Shown here: positions 7,473 to 14,639 of the stretch, in pieces | How positions within the stretch are numbered: the first letter of the stretch is position 1 | How the letters are laid out: each line of letters begins with the position of its first letter | Assembly (NCBI GenBank): GCA_017432405.1 | Contig: JAFRJF010000086.1 | Span: forward strand, 1-15,954 | Reading direction: 5' to 3' | Source: Clostridia bacterium | GTDB taxonomy: Bacteria > Bacillota_A > Clostridia > Christensenellales > Aristaeellaceae | Length of the DNA: 15,954 nucleotides | The notes under the pieces: generated by a model | What the model was told of the DNA's origin: nothing | Database searches by the model: none | What the model saw: the letters and a program-made list of their open reading frames with translations, nothing else | Program-made: the position numbers and the translations under genes

Positions 7473-8243
7473 ATGCACATACTTTTGACCAATGACGATG
7501 GCATTTTTGCCCCGGGGCTTCGGGCACTGATCGAGGCCTTTTCCGGGGCCGGGCATACCGTATACGTCTGTGCGCCGGACCGGGAGCGCTCCGCCGCCAG
7601 TCACAGCTCGATGCTGGCCTATCCCCTGCACGCAATGCCGATAGACATGCCCGGCGCAGCCCGGGCCTGGGCCTTGGACGGTACTCCCGCCGATTGTGCC
7701 TGCCTGGGGTTGTTCCTGTGTCGGGAAGCGGGCATAGACCTGGCGGTCTCCGGCATCAACCGGGGCATGAACCAGGGGGGAGCCTGCGTCTATTCCGGTA
7801 CGGTCGGCGCGGCGATGGAGGCTTCGATGCGCGGAGCCCCGGCGCTGGCGGTTTCGCTGTGCGTAGGGCCGATTCGCGGCGAGGATCATAGCGACTACAC
7901 TACTGCGGCCCGGGTCGCCCTGCGGGTGGCCGATTGGATGACCGGGCATCCGTTGCCCCGGGGCGCGATCTACAACCTGAACGTGCCGCCCATCCCCTAT
8001 GAGCGGCTGAGGGGCATCCGGCCCGCGACCCTCGCCCCGATATTCCTCGAGGCACCGAGCTACGAGCTCATGGAGGACGACCAGGGCCCCTGCTACCGGT
8101 TCCGCGGCGCCATGCCCCCGCCGCAAGCCGATCCGGCATACGATACCTGCAGGACCGACCAGGGGTATGCGTCGCTGACCAAGCTGACCTGGAATCTAAG
8201 ATTGAATGAAGATGATTCTGAGCTGGGTGGGATAGGGCTATAA
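7473..8243 (+). CDS. surE: 5'/3'-nucleotidase SurE
   Basis: SurE is a metal-dependent survival-protein phosphatase that removes phosphate from nucleoside monophosphates; family members also cleave short polyphosphate. The 256 residues carry the full signature: N7-D8-D9-G10 at the N-terminus (D8 and D9 metal ligands), the RERSAASHS loop with S40 at 37-45, SGINRGMN with N96 at 93-100, and YSGTVGAAMEA at 107-117. Length matches the family (about 250). The start at 7473 has GAGGG at 7461-7465, which overlaps the LysR stop codon, so translation of the two genes is likely linked. The C-terminus ends in a TAA that lies within a TATAAT hexamer (8239-8244). A CYTH phosphatase-like gene follows after 44 bases. 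Location is cytoplasmic. Confidence 0.95.
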   Translation: MHILLTNDDGIFAPGLRALIEAFSGAGHTVYVCAPDRERSAASHSSMLAYPLHAMPIDMPGAARAWALDGTPADCACLGLFLCREAGIDLAVSGINRGMNQGGACVYSGTVGAAMEASMRGAPALAVSLCVGPIRGEDHSDYTTAARVALRVADWMTGHPLPRGAIYNLNVPPIPYERLRGIRPATLAPIFLEAPSYELMEDDQGPCYRFRGAMPPPQADPAYDTCRTDQGYASLTKLTWNLRLNEDDSELGGIGL

Positions 8244-8244
8244 T
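8216..8244 (+). promoter_or_regulatory. Possible internal promoter for the CYTH gene
   Basis: A perfect TATAAT (8239-8244) covers the surE stop codon, with a weak TTCTGA -35 (8216-8221) at 17 bp. A start near 8251 would give a leader of about 37 nt for the gene at 8288. The -35 match is poor, so this may be coincidence. Confidence 0.35.
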
Positions 8245-8287
8245 CAGGAACTGCCACCCCATACCATTTGCCAAAGGAGGGAACACT

Positions 8288-8803
8288 ATGAGTGCGGGAA
8301 AGCACTGCGAAATTGAACGAAAATATCTGATACGCTATCCGGACATCAGGACGCTGCAGGCCCAGAAGGGCGTGGAGCAATGGGAGATCGTACAGATCTA
8401 CCTGACGGTTTCCGGGCCGGGGGAGACCCGGCGGATTCGCCAGGTGGTGTCGGGCGGCGAGATCAAATACTATAAAACCTTCAAAAAGCGCCTGACCGAC
8501 CTGGCCAACGAGGAGGACGAGGGCGAGATCGACCAGCTGGAGTACATCCACCTCTGCCAGGAGCAGCAGCCCGGCTGCAAGCCCGTGGGCAAGACCCGCT
8601 ACCGCATACCCTACGAGGGACACATACTGGAATTCGACATCTATCCCTTCTGGGACGATCGGGCGATACTGGAGATCGAGCTGGAGCATGAGAACGAAGG
8701 CGCGGCCATCCCGGATTATGTTCAAATCATCCGCGACGTCAGCGCCGATCCGGCCTACAAGAACCGCAGCCTGGCGGAAAACGTGATTTACGAGGAAATA
8801 TAA
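8288..8803 (+). CDS. CYTH domain protein (triphosphate tunnel metalloenzyme)
   Basis: This 171-residue protein is a single CYTH domain, an eight-strand beta tunnel that binds triphosphate and divalent metal. The defining ExExK motif is E8-I-E10-R-K12 in CEIERKYL. Further tunnel residues appear as basic and acidic strand patterns: TRRIRQ (48-53), YYKTFKK, KTRYRIPY, LEFDIYPFW and ILEIELE. Family members hydrolyse inorganic tripolyphosphate or thiamine triphosphate, and a few are adenylate cyclases; the short single-domain form favours tripolyphosphatase. AAAGGAGG (8273-8280) is an excellent ribosome site seven bases before the ATG. It follows surE by 44 bases on the same strand and is closed by a bidirectional terminator. 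Lack of a C-terminal CHAD domain leaves the substrate open. Confidence 0.88.
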   Translation: MSAGKHCEIERKYLIRYPDIRTLQAQKGVEQWEIVQIYLTVSGPGETRRIRQVVSGGEIKYYKTFKKRLTDLANEEDEGEIDQLEYIHLCQEQQPGCKPVGKTRYRIPYEGHILEFDIYPFWDDRAILEIELEHENEGAAIPDYVQIIRDVSADPAYKNRSLAENVIYEEI

Positions 8804-8808
8804 AATGA

Positions 8809-8837
8809 GGGGGCTGTCTCAAAATGAGACAGCCCCC
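8809..8837. terminator. Bidirectional terminator between CYTH and TRAP permease genes
   Basis: Perfect 12-bp arms, GGGGGCTGTCTC (8809-8820) and GAGACAGCCCCC (8826-8837), enclose an AAAAT loop. On the plus strand GGTTTG follows; on the minus strand TCATTTTATATTT follows. It sits between convergent genes and can serve both. Confidence 0.85.
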
Positions 8838-8902
8838 GGTTTGCACTATCTCTTCCGCTGCACCAGCGTGATGATGATGCCGATTCCTTAGCCTTTTGAA
8901 AC

Positions 8903-10918
8903 CTATGCGGCCTTGCTGCGTTTGCGGATGACTTGCATCACCACGCCCAGGGCGATCAGGCCCAGGCCGATGAAGTCGGTCAGTGAACCGGGGATGATCA
9001 GCGCCAGACCCCCGCCGATGGTCAGCAATCGCTCGACGATGTTCATGTTCGTCAGCAGGTAGCCGGACAGGCCCGCGGCGACGCCCATCATGCCCAGCGT
9101 GGCGGTGATGGTGATCAGCACCACCTCATACCACACGGTGTCGATGAACAGCAGCGCCGGGGACGCGGCGAAAACAAAGGGGATGATGAACGCGCCGATG
9201 GCCAGCCGCGTGGCGGTGACGCCGGTCTTCATCGGCTTGCCCTTGGCGATGGCCGCGCCGGCATAGGCGGCCAGGGCCACCGGCGGCGTGATGTCGGCCA
9301 CGATGCCGTAGTAGAACACGAAGAAGTGGGCGGCGATCTGGGGCACGCCCATCTGGATCAGTATCGGCGCGCAGGTGGATGCCATGATGCAGTAGGTGGC
9401 CGTGGTGGGCACGCCCATGCCCAGCACGATGCAGCAGATCATCGTCAGGAACAGGCCCAGCAGCATGCTGTTGCCGGAAACGCCCACGATGGCGCTGATC
9501 AGGCGGTTGGCCAGGCCGGTCACCGTGATGCAACCGCAGATGCAACCCGCGATGCCGCAGGCCACGGCCACGGTGATGCAGCTGCGTCCGCCGGCCTCGA
9601 GCGCGTTGAAGATGGTCTTCAGGTTGAAGGACTTCGGGATCTCGCCCGCCGCGCCGGACTGGTTGGCCTCGGCGGCCCGCTTGTAGTAGCCGGTCAGGTT
9701 GTTGATAAAGCCCACCGCGATGGCCGTGACGATGGCCACGGCGGCGGAGAACTGCATCGTGCGGGTGTTGGAGCAGACCAGCACGATCAGCACGACCAGC
9801 GGCAGCAGCAGGTAGGTGTCCTTCAAGAGCGATGTGAACCGGGGCAGCATGGAGCGGTCGATGCCCTTCAGGCCCAGCTTTTTGGCTTCAAGGTGCACGG
9901 CGATGAATATGCCCAGGAAGTACAGCACCGCGGGTACGATGGCGCGCACGATGATGTTGGAATAGGGCACGCCCAGATAGTCGGCCATCAGGAAGGCCGC
10001 CGCGCCCATGATGGGGGGCATGATCTGGCCGCCGGTGGATGCCGCGGCCTCGACGGCCCCGGCAAACTCGGACCTGTAGCCGGTCTTTTTCATCATCGGG
10101 ATCGTGACCGAGCCGGTGGTGACGGTGTTGCCCACGGAGCTGCCGGAGACCATGCCGCACAGCGCCGAGGAGATGACAGCCACCTTCGCCGGGCCGCCGG
10201 CGAAGCGGCCGGTCAGGCTGTTGGCCAGGTTGATAAAGAAGCTGGACACGCCTGTCTTTTCCAGGAACGCGCCAAACACGATGAACACGACGATGTATTT
10301 CGAGCAGACGTTCACGGGCGTGCCCAGTATGGCGTTTTCGCCGTAGAACATCTCATAGCTGACCTGGGACAGGTTCTTGCCCTTCAGGAAGGTGTAGGCG
10401 ATGAAGAAAATCGCCACGCACAGTATCGGCACGCCCACGCTTCGGCGGCACAGCTCCGCCAGCGACAGTATGCCGATGATCGCCAGTGTGATGTAGAAGG
10501 GATTGGTGCGCAGCACGCGGGTGCCGGCGGTCAGGATCGATTGGGCGTTGAAGGCGTAGTACAGGAACGCGCCGCCGCCCAGCACCATCAGCACGATGTC
10601 ATACCAAGGCAGGGTGTTGGGCTTCATTTCCCCCTTGCGGGCGGGATAGGTCAGGTAGCCCATGATGATGACCAGGCCCATGAACGAGGTCATGCGGGCC
10701 TGCTCCAGAAGGTTGGCGAACAGCGTCACATAGATGCAGAACAGGGAAAAAGCCGCGAGGATGCAGCCCACGATAATTTTGGGCGTGCCCTCCCAGACGC
10801 GGGTGTTCGATTCCCGGTCATACTTTCGCATGACGGCCTCGACGTCTGCCGCGGAACCGGTGGAGGTGTCGATGTCCGGCGCATTCAGGTTCGGGTCCTG
10901 AGGTTTGTTGTTGGCCAT
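8903..10918 (-). CDS. TRAP transporter permease, fused 4TM/12TM type (TAXI family)
   Basis: This 671-residue inner-membrane protein combines the small (DctQ-like) and large (DctM-like) TRAP subunits, the form that pairs with TAXI binding proteins and drives uptake with an ion gradient. A hydrophilic tail (1-45) precedes many hydrophobic helices. Hallmarks of the large subunit are SGSSVGNTVTTGSV at 258-271 and ASTGGQIMPPIMGAAAF at 293-309, the inverted-repeat substrate region, with a second related stretch MGVPTTATYCIM further on. The C-terminal helices end in a basic QVIRKRSKAA tail. The start at 10918 has AAAGGAGG a few bases upstream. The TAXI binding-protein gene lies upstream on the same strand, separated by 334 bases holding a terminator-like hairpin and a MITE-like repeat. 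Substrate is unknown; carboxylates or amino acids such as glutamate are the known types. Confidence 0.95.
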   Translation of the reverse strand: MANNKPQDPNLNAPDIDTSTGSAADVEAVMRKYDRESNTRVWEGTPKIIVGCILAAFSLFCIYVTLFANLLEQARMTSFMGLVIIMGYLTYPARKGEMKPNTLPWYDIVLMVLGGGAFLYYAFNAQSILTAGTRVLRTNPFYITLAIIGILSLAELCRRSVGVPILCVAIFFIAYTFLKGKNLSQVSYEMFYGENAILGTPVNVCSKYIVVFIVFGAFLEKTGVSSFFINLANSLTGRFAGGPAKVAVISSALCGMVSGSSVGNTVTTGSVTIPMMKKTGYRSEFAGAVEAAASTGGQIMPPIMGAAAFLMADYLGVPYSNIIVRAIVPAVLYFLGIFIAVHLEAKKLGLKGIDRSMLPRFTSLLKDTYLLLPLVVLIVLVCSNTRTMQFSAAVAIVTAIAVGFINNLTGYYKRAAEANQSGAAGEIPKSFNLKTIFNALEAGGRSCITVAVACGIAGCICGCITVTGLANRLISAIVGVSGNSMLLGLFLTMICCIVLGMGVPTTATYCIMASTCAPILIQMGVPQIAAHFFVFYYGIVADITPPVALAAYAGAAIAKGKPMKTGVTATRLAIGAFIIPFVFAASPALLFIDTVWYEVVLITITATLGMMGVAAGLSGYLLTNMNIVERLLTIGGGLALIIPGSLTDFIGLGLIALGVVMQVIRKRSKAA

Positions 10919-10942
10919 GATCAGGCCTCCTTTCGATGGATT

Positions 10943-11166
10943 ATTCTGATTTGTCGGGATGTTGAGCGGTTCCCCAAAAGGCTTCCCCTTGAGGGGAAGC
11001 TGTCTGCGGAGCAGACTGAAGAGGTGTCCCCATTACGTCTCGTTCGTTTATTCCGATAGACGTTTTTATCGCAGCGGGGACACCTCTTCCGACCCGCTGC
11101 GCGGGCCACCTTCCCCTCAAGGGGAAGGCTTTTGGACACGCCTTCATTACCTCGACAAATCAGAAT
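10943..11166. mobile_element. MITE-like long inverted repeat between TRAP genes
   Basis: The element is a nested inverted repeat with no coding capacity. The outer 14-bp arms (10943-10956 and 11153-11166, ATTCTGATTTGTCG) are perfect. Inner 26-bp arms (10974-10999 and 11110-11135, beginning CCAAAAG) match at 25 of 26 positions and each contains its own CTTCCCCT..AGGGGAAG hairpin. A further 14-bp pair GAAGAGGTGTCCCC lies at 11018-11031 with its complement at 11076-11089. Small hairpins GTCTGC/GCAGAC (11002-11016) and CCCGC/GCGGG (11093-11105) stand between. This design is that of a non-autonomous, transposase-mobilised repeat. I could not identify a target duplication. It fills most of the 334-base gap 10919-11252, which otherwise holds only the permease ribosome site and the binding-protein terminator. 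Confidence 0.75.
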
Positions 11167-11183
11167 TTGTCAATACAAATGCT

Positions 11184-11220
11184 AAAAACCGGGGCTGCGG
11201 AAATGGCTTCCCGCAGCCCC
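11184..11220 (-). terminator. Intercistronic terminator after the TAXI gene
   Basis: On the minus strand, GGGGCTGCGG (11220-11211) and CCGCAGCCCC (11200-11191) form a perfect 10-bp stem around a 10-base loop, followed by GGTTTTT (to 11184). It lies 33 bases after the TAXI stop and upstream of the permease gene, so it should lower but not abolish permease expression. Confidence 0.8.
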
Positions 11221-11252
11221 CGATATCGTTGAGAGTCTGCCTTTGCAGCGGT

Positions 11253-12200
11253 TTACTTCGTCTCAACCTCGATGCCCTTCTCGGCGAAGTACTTCGCGGC
11301 GCCGGGATGGTAGGGCAGGCCGCAGGTGGAAGCGTACTCCAGGTCCAGCTCGGCGCCCTTGGCGTGGGCCTCCGTGATGGCATCCTTGCCCTCGAAGATG
11401 GTTGAGACGATGGCATAGGCCTCGTCGTCGCTCACCTGGCCGTTGGCGATGATGGTGGCCTTCACGCCCACGGTGGTGATGTCCTCGTCGATGCCCTGAT
11501 AGGTGCCGGCAGGGATGATGGTCTTTGCGTAGGCAGATGAGATCTCCTGCAGCTTGGCCACGTGCTCGTCGTCCAGGCCGACCAGGTAGCAGCCCTTGGT
11601 GGTGGCCAGGTCGGTGACGGCGGAGGTGGGCGCGCCGGCCACGACGAACGCGGCGTCGATCTTGCCGTCCTTCAGGCTCTCGGCAGAGTCGCCGAAGCCG
11701 AGGTACTGGGGATTGATGTCGGCCTCGGTCATGTCATAGGCGGCCAGGAAGTCCATGGCGTTGAAGTACACGCCGGAGCCCGAGGAGCCGATGGACACGT
11801 TCTTGCCCTTCAGATCGGCCACGGACTTGATGTCGGGGTTGCAGGTGACCAGGTGCACAGCCTCGGTGTACAGTGCGCACAGGGCGGTGAAGCTGTCGAT
11901 GGGCTTGCCCTCGTACTGCTCGAAGCGGATGCCGTTATAGGCGTAGTTGGCCACGTCGTTCTGAACGAAGCCCAGCTGCGCGTCCTCCAGGTCCAGCTTG
12001 TCGATGTTGTCGGCGGAGCCGTTGCCGGACACGGCGGTCACCTGGACGTCGGAATTGTTGGTGATGTACTGGGCCAGCACGTTGCCGAAGGCATAGTAGG
12101 TGCCGGAGGTGCCGCCGGTGGTGAAGGTCAGCTCGGCCAGTGCTGCGGTGCAGGACAGGGCCAGAACCAGCGCGATAACCAGGGATACGACTTTCTTCAT
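11253..12200 (-). CDS. TAXI-family TRAP transporter solute-binding protein
   Basis: This 315-residue exported protein should capture the substrate outside the membrane and hand it to the fused TRAP permease encoded next. A Sec signal peptide (KK, hydrophobic core, ALA cleavage near residue 22) is followed by the TAXI start LTFTTGGTSGTYYAFGN, then AVSGNGSADNI, LGFVQNDVANYAYNG, SIGSSGSGVYFNA and DAAFVVAGAPTSAV, all typical positions of TAXI proteins. Its C-terminal region HPGAAKYFAEKGI is the family's usual ending. The start at 12200 is chosen because GGAGG lies 8 bases upstream; an in-frame ATG at 12215 overlaps that site and would spoil the signal peptide. A cysteine at residue 17 does not make a good lipobox, so I predict a soluble or loosely held protein. 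A strong promoter lies just upstream. Confidence 0.95.
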   Translation of the reverse strand: MKKVVSLVIALVLALSCTAALAELTFTTGGTSGTYYAFGNVLAQYITNNSDVQVTAVSGNGSADNIDKLDLEDAQLGFVQNDVANYAYNGIRFEQYEGKPIDSFTALCALYTEAVHLVTCNPDIKSVADLKGKNVSIGSSGSGVYFNAMDFLAAYDMTEADINPQYLGFGDSAESLKDGKIDAAFVVAGAPTSAVTDLATTKGCYLVGLDDEHVAKLQEISSAYAKTIIPAGTYQGIDEDITTVGVKATIIANGQVSDDEAYAIVSTIFEGKDAITEAHAKGAELDLEYASTCGLPYHPGAAKYFAEKGIEVETK

Positions 12201-12249
12201 GATACGTTCCTCCATTTCTGTGCCGGAAACCCGGCCAGTCTATGAGCGT

Positions 12250-12278
12250 ATTATACAATAAATTTGGGTAAAAGGCAA
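12250..12278 (-). promoter_or_regulatory. Sigma-A-type promoter of the TAXI-TRAP operon
   Basis: Read on the minus strand, TTGCCT (12278-12273), a 17-bp spacer and a perfect TATAAT (12255-12250) predict a start near 12243, about 43 nt before the TAXI start codon. The rest of the AT-rich 12201-12445 gap shows an A/T-rich tract at 12340-12350 but no further feature I can name, and no convincing terminator for the EamA gene. Confidence 0.8.
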
Positions 12279-12445
12279 CAGAAAATTGCCAACCTGATTG
12301 TTAATAATTGCATTTTCAGGCCGATTAAGTAAATCTGCAGTTTTTTTTGCATCAAACCGAAGCGGATGATTCGATAAAAACGGGGATAAAAATGTATAAA
12401 CATACGATATGCGTTGATGAATATACAAAATTGAATCGCAGGGGT

Positions 12446-13309
12446 TTACTGCTTTCCGGGTTTCAGGTTGACGCAGAGTATGCCGGCCAGGAACAGCGCC
12501 GTCCCGGCGATGATCCAGCCGGTGATGCGCTCGTGGTACAAAAGCGCCGCCCACACAAGCGACAGCAGTACCGTCGAGCTCTGCACCACCGTCGCCACGA
12601 ACAGGGGTACGGTCTTGAAGCCCTCGGCCTGCAGCAGGAAGCCCACGCCGGTGATCGCGCCGAGGATCAGCATGGCGACGGCGGCCGGCAGCCGGATGGG
12701 CCCCGTCACGGCCGTGCCGGTCAGCGGCAGCACGCCGCCGGCGCACAGCGCGCCGATCAGGAACATGGAATTGTTCAGCTCCACGGTGTCCAGCCTGTCC
12801 AGCAGCTTCTTCTGGCACACGGAAAACAGCGAAGCGCCGATGCCCGCGATGACGAAGGCGATCAGCAGCGGCCCCTGGCCGCCGATGAATTCGTCCAGCG
12901 GCATGCCGTTCCAGGTGAGCAGCACGATGCCGCACACGCACATCAGCGCACCGGCGACGGCCTGCCGGGTGACCTTTTCCTTCAATACCAGCGTGGAGAT
13001 CAGCAGGATTACCACGGTCTGCACCGGCCAGATCACCACGTTGCCGTAGGAGAAGCCGTGCATCACGCCGTAATTCTCTCCCAGGTAGTGCAGCGTCTTG
13101 GCGATGCCGCCGAATATCACCATCCGGTTTGCCAGCGTCAGGTGGGGCTTCCTTCCGCGAATCACCTGCAGCGCCAGCAGGAACAGCACGCCCAGCGCAA
13201 AGCGCAGAAATGACACCATGAACGGGGAAAAGGCGGTGGCGGCGGTCTTGATCAGTATGCCGCCAAAGCTGAAGATCAGCGCCTGGAGAAGCAGGTAAAA
13301 GTAGCCCAT
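12446..13309 (-). CDS. DMT-superfamily (EamA) transporter
   Basis: This 287-residue protein is built of about ten hydrophobic helices arranged as two EamA repeats (roughly 1-135 and 148-284), the layout of drug/metabolite exporters in the inner membrane. Typical features are the opening helix with FSFGGILIKTA, SPFMVSFLRFALG in the second helix, VTRQAVAGALMCVCGIVLL at the end of the first repeat, and the mirrored ERITGWIIAGTALFLAGILCVN at the end of the second. AAAGGAT lies before the ATG at 13309. It is co-directional with the TAXI-TRAP genes downstream, but these have their own promoter and a 245-base gap, so a common function is not implied. Substrates of this family (amino acids, nucleosides, metabolites) cannot be deduced from sequence. 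Confidence 0.9.
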   Translation of the reverse strand: MGYFYLLLQALIFSFGGILIKTAATAFSPFMVSFLRFALGVLFLLALQVIRGRKPHLTLANRMVIFGGIAKTLHYLGENYGVMHGFSYGNVVIWPVQTVVILLISTLVLKEKVTRQAVAGALMCVCGIVLLTWNGMPLDEFIGGQGPLLIAFVIAGIGASLFSVCQKKLLDRLDTVELNNSMFLIGALCAGGVLPLTGTAVTGPIRLPAAVAMLILGAITGVGFLLQAEGFKTVPLFVATVVQSSTVLLSLVWAALLYHERITGWIIAGTALFLAGILCVNLKPGKQ

Positions 13310-13345
13310 GGTTGCATCCTTTCAAAAGGAATAGAAAACACAACA

Positions 13346-13354
13346 ATTATGTCA
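13346..13354 (-). promoter_or_regulatory. Possible extended -10 promoter of the EamA gene
   Basis: On the minus strand TGACATAAT fits the extended -10 form TGnTATAAT with one mismatch, and no good -35 lies upstream. A start near 13339 would give a leader of about 30 nt. It lies divergent to the next promoter. Confidence 0.35.
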
Positions 13355-13493
13355 TATTACCGTGTTGAAGTTTAGCACATGCCTGACGGAAATGCAAGGG
13401 ATATTTGGAAATAAAGGGCGAAAAACCTGTATTTCCCCGCACATTAAAGCCCCATTCCCTTCCTGACCGTGTCCCAGCGCCGTCACGTTTGTG

Positions 13494-13502
13494 TGCTATG
13501 AT
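13494..13502 (+). promoter_or_regulatory. Extended -10 promoter of the L,D-transpeptidase gene
   Basis: TGCTATGAT fits the extended -10 form TGnTATAAT with one mismatch. The -35 position (CCAGCG) has no match. Transcription from about 13509 would give a leader of about 24 nt to the ATG at 13533. Confidence 0.45.
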
Positions 13503-13532
13503 AGCGCAGGAGTACATATGGGAGGTATGTTT

Positions 13533-14624
13533 ATGAAGCGGAAGATACTGGCGCTGCTGGTGGCGGCGGTGCTGCTGGCGCTGCCTGTGACGGCGATGGC
13601 GGCGACCAAGGCGACCATCCGGTTTCCGGTGAAGGTGGGCCTTATGACCGAGGGCGAAGCGGTGACGCTGAAGCCGAAGCTGAAGCGGGTGAAGCTCGAA
13701 AACCTGACCTGGAGCAGCTCGGACGAGGCGGTGCTGGCGCTGGCGGGCAATGTGGCCCAGGCGCTGAAGCCGGGCAAGGCGGTGGTGACAGCCTCCGGGG
13801 GCGGCGCGACGGCGAAGCTGGGCGTGGTGGTCCTGCCTGCGTCCGTGAACGTCGCGGTGGGGGATAAGGTCTCACTGCCCCGGGGCGGCGTGGAATCCTA
13901 CAAATCGAAAAACAAAAAGGTGGCGACGATCAGCAAAAAGGGCGTCGTCAAGGGCGTCGGGGTCGGCACGACGAAGATCGTGGTGACCTATGGCGATCAA
14001 AAGAAGGTCGTCCCCGTGACCGTGGTCGAAGAGATCCCCCAGGGCAGCGCCGCGGCGGAGCTGGATTGCGCGAACGAGGCCGACCAAATCGTGCTGGTGG
14101 ACTACACCGGCGGCAGCAAGGCCGTGCTGTCGGTGCACGAGAAGCTGAACGGGGTGTGGACCGAGCTGGCGTCCTGCGACGCCTATGTGGGCAAGAAGGG
14201 CATTGGCAAGACGAAGGAGGGGGACAAGAAGACTCCCACGGGCACTTATAACCTGACGACGCCCTTCGGCATCAAGGACGATCCCGGCGCGCAGATGTCC
14301 TATCTCAAGGTGACGAAATACCACTACTGGTGCGGCGATTCCTCCAGCAAGTACTATAACCAGCTGGTGGACGAGCGCGAGGTCAGCCGCAAGCACAAGT
14401 CCAGCGACGAGTACCTGATCAAGTACAAGGGCGCGTACAACTATTGCATGTTCATCGACTACAACGCCGAGGGCACCCCGAACAGGGGCAGCTGTATTTT
14501 CCTGCACTGCACCGGCAAGAACAAGTATACCGCCGGCTGCGTCGCCATCCCGGAGAAGATGATGAAGCAGATCGTCTGCTGGGCCAGGGAGGGGACGAAG
14601 ATCGTGATAAGGCAAAAGCCGTAG
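13533..14624 (+). CDS. Secreted BIG2-domain L,D-transpeptidase (YkuD family)
   Basis: This 363-residue exported enzyme should form or modify 3-3 crosslinks, or attach proteins, in peptidoglycan. A signal peptide (1 to about 23, ending AMA) precedes two bacterial Ig-like BIG2 repeats at about 28-100 and 102-166, the second with KNKKVATISKKGVVKGVGVGTTKI, which probably hold it in the wall. The YkuD domain spans about 184-361: QIVLVDYTGGSKAVLSV, TKEGDKKTPTGTYNL (227-241), and the active site HCTGKNKYTAGCVAIP with H325 and catalytic C336. The start at 13533 is chosen for GGAGG (13521-13525) seven bases upstream and because only this start gives a clean signal peptide. A Fic gene follows after 15 bases with its own ribosome site, so the two are probably co-transcribed. 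L,D-crosslinks give beta-lactam tolerance in some bacteria; that is not shown here. Confidence 0.9.
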   Translation: MKRKILALLVAAVLLALPVTAMAATKATIRFPVKVGLMTEGEAVTLKPKLKRVKLENLTWSSSDEAVLALAGNVAQALKPGKAVVTASGGGATAKLGVVVLPASVNVAVGDKVSLPRGGVESYKSKNKKVATISKKGVVKGVGVGTTKIVVTYGDQKKVVPVTVVEEIPQGSAAAELDCANEADQIVLVDYTGGSKAVLSVHEKLNGVWTELASCDAYVGKKGIGKTKEGDKKTPTGTYNLTTPFGIKDDPGAQMSYLKVTKYHYWCGDSSSKYYNQLVDEREVSRKHKSSDEYLIKYKGAYNYCMFIDYNAEGTPNRGSCIFLHCTGKNKYTAGCVAIPEKMMKQIVCWAREGTKIVIRQKP

Positions 14625-14639
14625 GACAGGAGGAAAGCG

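Noticed and set aside
9326..11059. A 577-codon open frame on the plus strand opposite the TRAP permease gene.
   Set aside because: It is antisense to a clear membrane-protein gene, its product is rich in His, Gly, Asp and Ala as expected from GC-rich complement strands, and it has no ribosome site.
11216..12200. Lipoprotein signal in the TAXI protein (cysteine near residue 17).
   Set aside because: The residues before Cys (A-L-S) do not form a normal lipobox, and an ALA cleavage site lies just beyond.
12201..12215. Earlier ATG for the TAXI binding protein.
   Set aside because: It overlaps the GGAGG site and would place acidic residues before the signal peptide.
13491..13532. Earlier GTG/ATG starts for the L,D-transpeptidase.
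   Set aside because: They overlap the -10 box and ribosome site and spoil the signal peptide.
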